The position numbers and the translations under genes were made by a program. The notes beneath the pieces were generated by a model. The model was given only the letters and a program-made list of their open reading frames with translations. It did not search any database and was not told the DNA's origin. This document shows positions 44,207 through 52,741 of a stretch of 64,000 nt of DNA, in pieces; position 1 is the first letter of the stretch, and each line of letters starts with the position of its first letter. This DNA comes from Paenibacillus arenosi (GTDB taxonomy: Bacteria > Bacillota > Bacilli > Paenibacillales > Paenibacillaceae): the NCBI RefSeq assembly GCF_014841135.1, contig NZ_JACYTN010000002.1:372001-436000 (forward strand). The letters run 5' to 3'.

Positions 44207-44357
44207 GACAGGACCCTCCTTTACAACATCGGTTATAACAGATTATGAAGCAACATATAATATGTGCTGAAAATAGTTCTATGTAATTCATGTTATCATG
44301 GTTTCCAACGTTTTGCACGTATTAAAATGATCTTCCATGATCAATATCATACGCAGT

Positions 44358-44396
44358 AAAATATAAAAAGCCACTTCTGATCTTCTCAGAAGTGGC
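44358..44396 (-). terminator. Terminator after the 152-residue membrane protein
   Basis: GCCACTTCTGA-GAAGA-TCAGAAGTGGC stem followed by TTTTTATATTTT on the minus strand. The plus strand after the hairpin is also T-rich. Confidence 0.87.
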
Positions 44397-44505
44397 TTCT
44401 TCTTGGCTTATCTTGGCTTATAACACCATTGTTTCGTTAATCAACTCATGAACTATGCTTCCGCCGTATCCGTTTGGCACGAGGAACACGTTCGTTCTTA
44501 CGCTT

Positions 44506-44964
44506 TCAATGAGACGATTGATGATGTGCAGATGTTTTATGACTTGACTTTGCAGCTTCATGTGCCACTACAGCAGGCACGTGAGTTTCGCTTGTGCTTA
44601 AGGCACGTGCTGCTCCACTCTCACGCAAGATGGCATCTACTTGCTTCTTCACTTCTGGGTCCCGCTCAATCAATTCCTTAATCTGATCAAGTCGCGGAGT
44701 ATGATGTTCCTTTGATACAGAAGTCGTTGAAGCATGGGTTGCTTTCACTTGAGTTTGAGTGCTCCCCACAGAGCTTGCCCCTTGTGCGAATGAATCGAGT
44801 GCTGTTTCTACAGCTCGATTTCTCGCCTTACCTACTACATCATTCACTACATCCCCAGCGGTTTGCAGCTTAGACTGCAATTGCTCGAATGAGCGGCGAT
44901 CCGCCAAATAAATACCAGCCAATGCACCAATAGTTAACCCTGTAAGAAACGTCGTTACCCTCAC
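44506..44964 (-). CDS. Uncharacterised small membrane-anchored protein
   Basis: A 152-residue protein starting at GTG behind AAGGAGGG. A short N-terminal hydrophobic helix (about residues 4-20, glycine/alanine-rich, YtxH-like) is followed by a helical soluble part, and a His/Ser-rich tail ends it ('SSHKTSAHHQSSH'). The His-rich end could bind metal, but that is a guess. I do not recognise the family. It lies upstream of mecB on its own transcript. Confidence 0.65.
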   Translation of the reverse strand: MRVTTFLTGLTIGALAGIYLADRRSFEQLQSKLQTAGDVVNDVVGKARNRAVETALDSFAQGASSVGSTQTQVKATHASTTSVSKEHHTPRLDQIKELIERDPEVKKQVDAILRESGAARALSTSETHVPAVVAHEAAKSSHKTSAHHQSSH

Positions 44965-45046
44965 TACTGTTCCCTCCTTGCTATGATAGGATCAGTTCTT
45001 AGTGTGGGTTGATTGCCGTATTCACATGCGATTCAAATTAAGGAAG

Positions 45047-45898
45047 CTATGGAGATCGCCGTAACGTAATAAAGTGACACTGAGGCTTAGCATTCCAACG
45101 CAGAGGCACATGGGATGTGCCAAATCCATTGCTAACAAATAACTGATACACGTGATTAGGCACATCTGTGGCATTAATTTCATACCATCCTGATAAATAT
45201 CGACGATAAAAATCGTTTAATCTTAACGGTCCATATATCGGTAATCTAATTTGTCCGCCATGGGTGTGTCCTGTCAATACCAGCTTTACATAAGAAGGTA
45301 GCTTTTCACGAATGACTACTGGATCATGAGCTAATACGATGGCACAACTTGCTTCTGAATTGGATGGTGTAAATGCTAAATGTACATTAGCGTACCCGCT
45401 GCTGCTGTCACCGATTCCACAAAGCCAGATCGATTCTCCATCCTTTTCAAAGCGTACTGCTGTGTTGTCTAGCATTTGAACTCCAGCTTTTATTAGTTCA
45501 GTATCCAACTGGGCCGTATTACATTTGTGATCATGGTTACCATGTACCATTACGATAGGCGCGATCTTCCTTAATTGTTCAACGCTTGACATAACCTGTT
45601 CAATGGCAACACCTTGTTCCATAATGTCACCGCCTAACAACACAAGCTCTGCGCTTGGATAACGTCCAACGACGCTTGCGTGTTCAGCAGTGAACGGCCT
45701 TCTATGCAAATCAGTAATCAAGAATAACCGCACACCATCCCACGGATGCGGTAAATCACTCACATAGACTTCTTCTTCTGTAACGGTAAAGCTGCTTGCT
45801 TCCTTTTTCATGTAAAGCAGTAGCAACATTACGATTAGACCCGCACCACTGATAGCTGCGCATACAACTAGTAAGATCTCGGTAGCCAGGCCCTTCAT
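45047..45898 (-). CDS. YpbG-type metallophosphoesterase
   Basis: A 283-residue membrane-anchored calcineurin-like phosphoesterase. An N-terminal helix (about residues 8-28) is followed by the metal ligands 'LITDLHR', 'GGDIME', 'GNHDHK' and 'TGHTHGGQ'. The combination is the complete dimetal set. It matches B. subtilis YpbG in position and build. Substrate unknown; some relatives act on UDP-diacylglucosamine or phospholipid head groups. GGAGGG precedes the ATG. Confidence 0.9.
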   Translation of the reverse strand: MKGLATEILLVVCAAISGAGLIVMLLLLYMKKEASSFTVTEEEVYVSDLPHPWDGVRLFLITDLHRRPFTAEHASVVGRYPSAELVLLGGDIMEQGVAIEQVMSSVEQLRKIAPIVMVHGNHDHKCNTAQLDTELIKAGVQMLDNTAVRFEKDGESIWLCGIGDSSSGYANVHLAFTPSNSEASCAIVLAHDPVVIREKLPSYVKLVLTGHTHGGQIRLPIYGPLRLNDFYRRYLSGWYEINATDVPNHVYQLFVSNGFGTSHVPLRWNAKPQCHFITLRRSP

Positions 45899-45901
45899 CC
45901 G

Positions 45902-46261
45902 TTACGATCCCTCCACAATTTGACGTCCCCAGATTAATAAAGCAACTAATAAGACAACAAACAAAATAAATAAAATATTATAAAACCACTTAGATAATCG
46001 TCCTGAGCTTGATGGATACAACGCACTTCGTGGAGGAAGTGTACGATCTTCTTCTTCCCTAGCTGTAATTAACTCATGCAATGCTTCTGTAGGCAAACTT
46101 TGTTCCTTAGTCTCCTCTACCTGAACTTCTATATCGCTTTTTTTCAGCAGCTTTAGTGCTTTTAGCGCTTGGCTGCTGCCCTGTTCTGACATCCCATACG
46201 TTCTACGTCTCTGAGGGGTTGGTTCCAAATCTGTTCTATAACGTTGTTCTTGCTCGGTCAT
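45902..46261 (-). CDS. Uncharacterised protein with C-terminal membrane helix
   Basis: A 119-residue protein with an acidic and lysine-rich soluble part and a single C-terminal helix (about residues 92-112, 'WFYNILFILFVVLLVALLIW'), so it is a tail-anchored or bitopic protein. Its start overlaps the upstream CPBP gene by four bases. The position fits the ypbE/ypbF genes of B. subtilis. Function unknown. Confidence 0.65.
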   Translation of the reverse strand: MTEQEQRYRTDLEPTPQRRRTYGMSEQGSSQALKALKLLKKSDIEVQVEETKEQSLPTEALHELITAREEEDRTLPPRSALYPSSSGRLSKWFYNILFILFVVLLVALLIWGRQIVEGS

Positions 46262-46848
46262 GCTTCCCTCCGATAACGCAATATTAATCCCATAACAAAA
46301 TCAATTACAAAATGCGCCATTATCGGCGCCCACAGCGATCCCGTCCATTCATACATTAGGCCCATCGCATAGCTAATACTAAACACAAGAGCGGTTGGAA
46401 CCCAATGACGCAAATATCGAACATGTATAGCTGCAAATAAAATACTCGTCCAATAAGGTCCTAGCGCGAATTGAATTGCACCACGAAACAGCAGCTCCTC
46501 ACAAATACTGACGATCAGAGCTATAATAAATATATGCCAGACTGGCCGTGCACGGAACAGTCGCTCATTTACACCCCCATCATCGGTAACATCATCTGGA
46601 ACGAATCTGGAGATTAACAAGTCAACGACAATAACAATTGCAGCTAAGCCGATTCCCCACAACCACGGCTGCGCGTGATTGGGAAACTGCAGCAGTTCAA
46701 ATGGATTGCGCTGTTGCAACCATATCCACACAATCCCTATGATAAGTGTAATCGCTTGAGTCAGATATAAATTCAACAGTAACGTTCGATCATCCAATTC
46801 GCCAATTCGTGCTTGCTGTTCTTTGAACGCTTTCCACTTTTGTTTCAT
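46258..46848 (-). CDS. CPBP-family intramembrane metalloprotease (YpbD type)
   Basis: A 196-residue membrane protein with about six helices. 'EELLFRG' (about residues 118-124) is the CAAX-protease/CPBP EExxxR motif, and 'HFVIDF' (about 180-185) carries the second histidine motif. In B. subtilis the gene is ypbD, at the start of the ypbD-G cluster. Substrate unknown; some relatives act on bacteriocin immunity or prenylated peptides. Confidence 0.88.
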   Translation of the reverse strand: MKQKWKAFKEQQARIGELDDRTLLLNLYLTQAITLIIGIVWIWLQQRNPFELLQFPNHAQPWLWGIGLAAIVIVVDLLISRFVPDDVTDDGGVNERLFRARPVWHIFIIALIVSICEELLFRGAIQFALGPYWTSILFAAIHVRYLRHWVPTALVFSISYAMGLMYEWTGSLWAPIMAHFVIDFVMGLILRYRREA

Positions 46849-46993
46849 TCCATCCCTACTGTTCTATGTAGCTTATGGCTATTCTTGTCGATAATAGACC
46901 ATAAATGTATCATATCAAATTCAAGAATAATCGCACAACTACAGGAATTAGGAAGCAATTTGACAACTTCTGCGAATTTGGCAATTGTTATGA

Positions 46994-47022
46994 TTGACAC
47001 GAATTATGAACCGTGTTAAAGT
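46994..47022 (+). promoter_or_regulatory. SigA-type promoter of serA
   Basis: TTGACA (46994-46999), 17 bases, TAAAGT (47017-47022) on the plus strand. Transcription would begin near 47029, at the start of the T-box leader. Confidence 0.65.
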
Positions 47023-47028
47023 TAGAAA

Positions 47029-47327
47029 AAATTTCATGTTCGTAAAAGTACGATGAAGGAAACGAGCAGTCGTGAAGCTTACAGAGAGCCGATGGAAGGT
47101 GCGAATCGGTGGTGGATGATCTTGCTCTAGCGTTCCCGAGTAATTGGACTGAAACTTTCTATTTCTCTTGAGAATTAGTAGGTTCAATCGGCTAGAATCC
47201 GTTACCATTCTCATCTCGCTAAGAGATAACAAGGTTGACCGTGCGAACGGACAACGAACTAGGGTGGCACCACGATCTAAACTCTCGTCCCTTACTACGG
47301 AAGTAGTATGTGGATGGGAGTTTTTTT
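47029..47327 (+). promoter_or_regulatory. T-box riboswitch leader of serA
   Basis: A roughly 300-base tRNA-sensing leader. The T-box sequence AGGGTGGCACCACG is at 47261-47274. The Stem I apical loop shows GGAAGGTGCGA enclosed by CCGAT / ATCGG, and an AGAGAG lies before it. An intrinsic terminator follows at 47281-47327. In the specifier region both TCT (47126-47128) and AGC (47129-47131) are serine codons, so uncharged serine tRNA is the likely effector; which triplet is read was not settled. It turns on serA when serine is scarce. Confidence 0.88.
47281..47327 (+). terminator. Conditional terminator of the T-box
   Basis: AACTC...GTCC / GGAT...GGGAGTT stem followed by a run of seven T. It lies just after the T-box sequence that competes for its 5' arm. 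Confidence 0.8.
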
Positions 47328-47371
47328 ATATTTTTCACGATTAAGTAGGTATACAAAAGGGAGGAACTACA

Positions 47372-48961
47372 ATGTTTAAAGTATTGGTATCGGATCCGAT
47401 TAGCGACTTCGGAATCCAGCAATTAATGGATGCTCCAGATGTACAGGTAGATAAAAATACCGGATTATCTGAAGACGAACTCGTAGCCATTATTGGGCAA
47501 TATGATGCACTACTCGTTCGCAGCCAAACAAAAGTAACTCCGCGCATCATGGAAGCTGGTACAAAATTGCGAGTCATCGGACGCGCTGGAGTTGGTGTGG
47601 ATAATATTGATCTTCAAGCAGCAACACAACGTGGTATTATTGTAATTAACGCTCCAGACGGGAATACAATCACAACTTGTGAGCATGCATTCGCGATGAT
47701 GATGGCGATCGCTCGACATATTCCTCAAGCCTATGAAAAGACGATTAAAGGAATTTGGGATCGCAAATCTTTCCTAGGCGTAGAACTCCGCAACAAGACG
47801 TTGGGTGTACTAGGTATGGGACGTATTGGTAGTGAAGTTGCCAAGCGAGCAAAAGCATTCGGTATGAACATCATCGGATATGATCCATTCATGACAGACG
47901 AGAGAGCAGATAAGCTGGGCATTAAGCTAGGCTCTGTAGATGATATTATCCGACAAGCTGACTTCATTACGGTTCATACACCACTAACCCCTGAGACTAA
48001 ACATATGATTGCAGGCCCTCAATTTGAAGTAATGAAGCCTGGCATGCGCATTATCAACTGTGCTCGCGGAGGTGTCATTGATGAGCTTGCACTAGTTGAG
48101 GCGATCGATCGCGGTATCGTAGCGGGTGCCGCATTTGACGTGTTCGAAGTAGAGCCACCCGCACCTGATCATCCATTCTTGAGCAATCCAAACATCATTG
48201 TTACTCCTCACCTAGGCGCATCGACAGTTGAAGCTCAAGAAAATGTTGCAATTGACGTTTCAGAACAAGTGATTTGCATTCTAAGAGGTCAACCATTTAA
48301 AAATGCAGTCAATATGCCTCCAGTTCCGGCAGACGTATTGAACAAAATTCAACCTTACTTTGATCTCGGTGAAAAATTAGGAATTTTTGTTTCCCAATTA
48401 TCCAAAGGTCCAGTTGTTGAAATTATCGTTAACTATTCAGGTGAACTGGCAGAAGTAGATACTCAGCCTTTAACTCGCTATATTGTTAAAGGAGTATTGC
48501 AGCAGCATCTAGGTTCTAATGTTAATGTGGTTAATTCGATGCATTTAGCTAAGGTTCGCGATATTAACATTCTTGTGCAAAAATCTCATGTTACAAAAGG
48601 TTTCACAAACTTAATTACGGTTACCCTGCGTACGAATGAAGATGAGCGTCTAGTTGCTGGTACTCTTTTGAATGGTTATGGTGAGCGGATTGTGCAAATC
48701 GATAAGTATCCAGTAGACGTTGCACCAGAAGGTCATCTGTTATTGGTGAAGCACAATGACAAGCCTGGTATGATCGGTTCTGTTGGTACTTTGCTGGGCA
48801 ACAACGACATTAATATTGCTACAATGCAAGTGGGACGTAAAATTGTAGGCGGATCAGCTATCATGGTGTTGTCTGTAGATCGTGCTGTTCCAAAAGAAGT
48901 TATCGAACAATTAAAAACAACGCCTCAAATTAATAAAGCAAAAGAAATTGTGTTTCAGTAA
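47372..48961 (+). CDS. serA: D-3-phosphoglycerate dehydrogenase
   Basis: A 529-residue NAD-dependent enzyme, the first step of serine synthesis. 'GRAGVGVDNID' and 'GMGRIGSEVAKRAKAFG' (NAD-binding, residues about 148-164) are intact, and 'NCARGG' follows. The catalytic Arg/Glu/His set typical of D-2-hydroxyacid dehydrogenases lies near 'HLGAST'. The C-terminus has an ASB-type and an ACT domain ('DKPGMIGSVGTLLG', about 464-477) that bind serine for feedback. GGGAGGAAC precedes the ATG. It is controlled by the T-box leader. Confidence 0.96.
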   Translation: MFKVLVSDPISDFGIQQLMDAPDVQVDKNTGLSEDELVAIIGQYDALLVRSQTKVTPRIMEAGTKLRVIGRAGVGVDNIDLQAATQRGIIVINAPDGNTITTCEHAFAMMMAIARHIPQAYEKTIKGIWDRKSFLGVELRNKTLGVLGMGRIGSEVAKRAKAFGMNIIGYDPFMTDERADKLGIKLGSVDDIIRQADFITVHTPLTPETKHMIAGPQFEVMKPGMRIINCARGGVIDELALVEAIDRGIVAGAAFDVFEVEPPAPDHPFLSNPNIIVTPHLGASTVEAQENVAIDVSEQVICILRGQPFKNAVNMPPVPADVLNKIQPYFDLGEKLGIFVSQLSKGPVVEIIVNYSGELAEVDTQPLTRYIVKGVLQQHLGSNVNVVNSMHLAKVRDINILVQKSHVTKGFTNLITVTLRTNEDERLVAGTLLNGYGERIVQIDKYPVDVAPEGHLLLVKHNDKPGMIGSVGTLLGNNDINIATMQVGRKIVGGSAIMVLSVDRAVPKEVIEQLKTTPQINKAKEIVFQ

Positions 48962-49083
48962 TTACGAGGATGTGCAGTTGATTATAACTCATTAAACCTG
49001 GCTTTTAATTAGCCCTATATATGTTTTATTATTTAAACAAATTTATCGATGCTTACTGTTCCACGAACAACAAGATTTACATC

Positions 49084-49122
49084 GCAAAAATGACGTCTGA
49101 CTACGGCAGACGTCATTTTTGC
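49084..49122 (+). terminator. Terminator after serA
   Basis: GCAAAAATGACGTCTG / CAGACGTCATTTTTGC, a 16-base perfect stem with a seven-base loop. The plus strand continues TGTTTGCCC. Confidence 0.82.
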
Positions 49123-49199
49123 TGTTTGCCCTTTACTTGTCGACAAATCTTATTTCGCAATTCCGCAAGGTTCGCCAACTTCTCCTACTCGTCTCAAAG

Positions 49200-49261
49200 A
49201 AAAAAAGAACCCATACAACTACAACAGTTCTATTGACTGCAGCTGTAAAGATTCTTTTTAC
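49200..49261 (-). terminator. Terminator after resE
   Basis: AGAATC...ACAGCTGCA / TGTAGTTGT...GGTTCT, a long stem with G-U pairs, followed by TTTTTTTC on the minus strand. On the plus strand a T tract also follows, so it may act in both directions. Confidence 0.7.
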
Positions 49262-49275
49262 TATTTAGGCTTATC

Positions 49276-50703
49276 TCAATTCATGATGCCAAGCGGTAAT
49301 GAAATAGAGAACGTCGTTCCCGCCCCTACCTTGCTGCTCACTTCAATCTTACCCTGATGAGCCTCAACAATATTTTTGACGATAGCTAAGCCTAATCCAG
49401 TTCCACCCGTAACTCCACGTGTGCGAGCTTTATCTGCCTTATAAAACCGTTCAAAAATATAAGATAAATCTTGAGACGGAATTCCCTGTCCATGATCTCG
49501 AACGTGAATGACAAGCCATTCTTGGTGTGAATCTGCGATTACTCCCGTCTCAACTTGTATCAATTGATTGGCCTGCGAATGCCGTAGAGCGTTATCCAAC
49601 AAGTTCGTTAATACTTGTTCAAGACGATCCTCGTCAGCATTTGCTAATATATATCGCTCCGCTTTAAGCTCAGCGCCTAATGGGATGCCCTGTTCTTTGG
49701 CTAATACCGAATACTTCCTCAGAACACGATGGATGAGTTCATTAGCATCTACTTCGGCCCAATGCATCTGCAAATGACCGGCTTCCATGCGAGCAAGATC
49801 TAATAAGTCTTTCACAAGCCGTCCCATCCGAAGGGATTCGTCATGAATCACTTGTACAAGTTCTCGTCTCTCCTCAGGAGAAGTAACGATATCATCTAAC
49901 AATGCTTCACTATAGCCTTGAAGCATCGATAATGGCGTTCGAATTTCATGGGAAATGTTCGCAATAAAGTCTTTGCGCATTTTCTCCAAGCGAACTTCTT
50001 CTGTCACATTACGCAAAACAGCAACAACACCACGAACACCATTGGCATTATGCAACGGCCCCATTACAACAGACCACACCTCTTGTTTCACATGAATGCG
50101 TGTCGTTACCTCTACCGCTTGGCTAATCACTTCATGAAATAATGGACGTAATGGACCTGGCACAGATTGATCCAGCTCGTACTCCTCCATATCATTCCAT
50201 TCCAGCGTATTCCATTTCTCAAGCTGCGCTCGCCCTTGAGGATTCGTAGACAGCACACAGCCTACTGCATCAAACGTTATAACCGCATCCGTCATACTTC
50301 GCAGTATGCTTGATAAATGCTCTTTCTCATGTTGCAAATCTTGAATGACTAAATCAAGTTCTTCTGCCATATGATTGAATGTCTGCGCGAGCTCACCAAT
50401 TTCGTCCGTAGAACGAATAGGTACGACTCGCGAAGAGTAGTCTCCTTGACGAATCGTTTCTGCAGCTGATTTTAGCAAACGCATCGGTTGTGTAATCTTC
50501 GTGAACAGAAAAAAGGCAAAAAATGTTGTTAGCGAAAACCCTACTATTGCCGTATATACAAATAGCCGTTTGACATCATTCGGATGCGCAAAGTTACTAT
50601 CGATATAAGGAAGAAGATACACACCTAAAAATAGCAGGATCGCAGCAACTAATCCAATGATCGTGATCCATAGCTTACCAACTACACTTCGCCAAAATTT
50701 CAC
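49276..50703 (-). CDS. resE: Sensor histidine kinase ResE
   Basis: A 475-residue membrane kinase. Two membrane spans (about residues 10-33 and 48-68) are followed by HAMP (about 68-120), a PAS domain (about 125-230), HisKA with 'ISHEIRTPLSM' (phospho-histidine about 250) and the HATPase ('NLLDNALRHS', 'DHGQGIP', 'GGTGLGLAIV'). The short loop between the two spans suggests a signal in or near the membrane. GTG start, adjacent to the resD stop. It pairs with ResD to control respiration genes by redox. Confidence 0.9.
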   Translation of the reverse strand: MKFWRSVVGKLWITIIGLVAAILLFLGVYLLPYIDSNFAHPNDVKRLFVYTAIVGFSLTTFFAFFLFTKITQPMRLLKSAAETIRQGDYSSRVVPIRSTDEIGELAQTFNHMAEELDLVIQDLQHEKEHLSSILRSMTDAVITFDAVGCVLSTNPQGRAQLEKWNTLEWNDMEEYELDQSVPGPLRPLFHEVISQAVEVTTRIHVKQEVWSVVMGPLHNANGVRGVVAVLRNVTEEVRLEKMRKDFIANISHEIRTPLSMLQGYSEALLDDIVTSPEERRELVQVIHDESLRMGRLVKDLLDLARMEAGHLQMHWAEVDANELIHRVLRKYSVLAKEQGIPLGAELKAERYILANADEDRLEQVLTNLLDNALRHSQANQLIQVETGVIADSHQEWLVIHVRDHGQGIPSQDLSYIFERFYKADKARTRGVTGGTGLGLAIVKNIVEAHQGKIEVSSKVGAGTTFSISLPLGIMN

Positions 50704-51420
50704 TTACTTCGGTACCTCCAATTTATAGCCTACTCCCCATACGGTAGTAATCATGGTAGCTGCTTCAGGAGATACTTTATTTAATTTTTCACGTAAACGC
50801 TTTACATGTGTATCTACCGTACGTAAATCACCGAAGAACTCATAGTTCCAAACATCTTTTAATAACTCTTCGCGTGAAAATACTTTATCAGGTGAAACGG
50901 CCAAGTAATGAAGCAGCTCGTACTCTTTAGGAGTCAAGCTAACTTCCTGTCCGCCTGCTGTAACACGATGAGCATCATGTTCAATGATTAAGTTAGGGAA
51001 CACGATATTGTTACTTGTCTTCGGATCATTCGTCAAAAAGGCCGTAGCAGAAGAACGACGAAGCACTGCCTTCACACGGTAAATGACTTCACGAGGACTG
51101 AATGGCTTGACCACATAATCGTCAGCTCCTACTTCAAAGCCCTGTACACGGTTCATTTCTTCACCTTTAGCCGTCAAAATGATAACAGGTGTCGCTTTCA
51201 CTTGACGGAGTCTTGTACACACTTCAATACCATCTATACCTGGGAGCATTAAGTCGAGTAGGATGAGGTCGAAGTCATCATTAACCGCTTTGTTTAAAGC
51301 TTCCTCCCCATCTTCTGCCTCATCAATTTCGTACCCTTCTTTTTCCAAGTACATTCTCAACAATCGCCGAATTCGTTCCTCATCATCTACGACGAGAATG
51401 CGATTGATTTGTTCTGACAT
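50704..51420 (-). CDS. resD: Response regulator ResD
   Basis: A 238-residue OmpR/PhoB-type regulator. The receiver has 'VVDDEERIRR' (acid pocket), the phospho-aspartate in 'LILLDLMLPGIDG' (about residue 55) and 'VKPFSPRE'. The C-terminal winged helix includes 'SREELLKDVWNYEFFGDLRTVDTHVKRLREKL' (about residues 180-215). ATG 51420 follows AAAGGGGAG. It is encoded just before resE, so the pair is co-expressed with the cytochrome maturation genes. Confidence 0.93.
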   Translation of the reverse strand: MSEQINRILVVDDEERIRRLLRMYLEKEGYEIDEAEDGEEALNKAVNDDFDLILLDLMLPGIDGIEVCTRLRQVKATPVIILTAKGEEMNRVQGFEVGADDYVVKPFSPREVIYRVKAVLRRSSATAFLTNDPKTSNNIVFPNLIIEHDAHRVTAGGQEVSLTPKEYELLHYLAVSPDKVFSREELLKDVWNYEFFGDLRTVDTHVKRLREKLNKVSPEAATMITTVWGVGYKLEVPK

Positions 51421-51487
51421 GACTAACTCCCCTTTCAACACCACTAACAATACGTTCTTCTATATCATACTGCATAATTCCTTAGGT

Positions 51488-52741
51488 TTACACCCCTGCA
51501 TATGAATGAAGTCCGACAATTAACAAATTTACACCAACCAATGTAAACATAACGATGATAAAGCCAATTACAACTAGCCATGCCGACTTTTCTCCATGAT
51601 AACCGCGCGATAAACGCAAGTGAAGATAAGCGCTGTAGAACAACCAAGTAATTAATGCCCACACTTCTTTAGGGTCCCATGCCCAGAAGCGTCCCCAAGC
51701 CTCTTGTGCCCAAATCATCGCAAAGATAAGTCCGCCCAGCGTAAAGACAGGGAAAGCAATCGCCGTTGCACGGTAGCTAATCTCATCTAGATCATCTGGA
51801 TTCATACCACGAAGAAGCGGCTGAAGTGCTTTGGCAATAGGCTTGCGAATGATTAATCGAATGAGTCCATAAAGCAATAGGCCTGACAACAGAGACCAAG
51901 TCACCGTATTCAATTTACGCGCCGTTTTATGACTATCCATCGCTGCTGGAACTTCCATAAGTGGAAGCTGCATACCTAAAAACTTCTCATCTCCAACCAC
52001 TTTACTGTTAGTAGCAGCAAAAATAGGTGGCAATGTGTAGGAAATGGTATCCGGCTTGTTATTGATTTGTGTGTTGTTGTCTATGGTTTCAACTACTTCA
52101 ACCGTACGCTGCAATTCTACTTCATAGCCAGCAGCACGATAGCCGAAAACAGTAACGACATACCCTAAAATAATAATGACAGTGAACAAACTGAATTCCA
52201 AAGCAATTTGAGATTTACGCTTCGTTATATCATCCCAACGCATCGTATGAACCAAGTACATAATTCCAGCAACAAAACCTACCGCAAAGAATGCTTCACT
52301 CGCGCCTACCATCGATACGTGCAAAATAAGCCAAATGGATTTGAGTTGTGGAATTAATGGCTGAACTTCACTAGGAAATACGGATGCATACCCCATCATT
52401 AGAATAGCCAACGGGACAGCAAACAACCCAAGTGCAGCTGAACGATAAATAAAATGCATGACAATATAAGCCGCTATTATCATAATCGCCAAAAATGACA
52501 TGAATTCGTACATATTACTAAGTGGGATATGCCCTGAACCTATCCACCGTGTTACAAAGTAAGTTAATTGAGCAACAAATCCTAATACGGTAACAGCAAA
52601 AGAAATCGTTCCCCATTTCTTCAAATGAGCTTCTTGATTTTTCCTCCGTCCTGCCACAGTAAATACATATAAAATAAGTGCGAAGCAAAAAAGGAAAAAG
52701 GAAGTTAAATAGGAGTTCTGGCTGAACTCTAATATGTTCAT
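51488..52741 (-). CDS. resC: Cytochrome c biogenesis protein ResC (CcsA/CcsB family)
   Basis: A 417-residue membrane protein with about eight helices that, with ResB, carries haem across the membrane and attaches it to apocytochrome c. The tryptophan-rich 'WAQEAWGRFWAWDPKEVWALITWLFY' region (about residues 345-370) is the WWD haem-binding signature. Histidines in flanking helices are present. It overlaps resB by four bases (ATGA). Confidence 0.93.
   Translation of the reverse strand: MNILEFSQNSYLTSFFLFCFALILYVFTVAGRRKNQEAHLKKWGTISFAVTVLGFVAQLTYFVTRWIGSGHIPLSNMYEFMSFLAIMIIAAYIVMHFIYRSAALGLFAVPLAILMMGYASVFPSEVQPLIPQLKSIWLILHVSMVGASEAFFAVGFVAGIMYLVHTMRWDDITKRKSQIALEFSLFTVIIILGYVVTVFGYRAAGYEVELQRTVEVVETIDNNTQINNKPDTISYTLPPIFAATNSKVVGDEKFLGMQLPLMEVPAAMDSHKTARKLNTVTWSLLSGLLLYGLIRLIIRKPIAKALQPLLRGMNPDDLDEISYRATAIAFPVFTLGGLIFAMIWAQEAWGRFWAWDPKEVWALITWLFYSAYLHLRLSRGYHGEKSAWLVVIGFIIVMFTLVGVNLLIVGLHSYAGV

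Noticed and set aside
46948-47232. A 94-codon minus-strand ORF across the serA leader
   Set aside because: It is antisense to the T-box, which fully explains the sequence conservation expected there.
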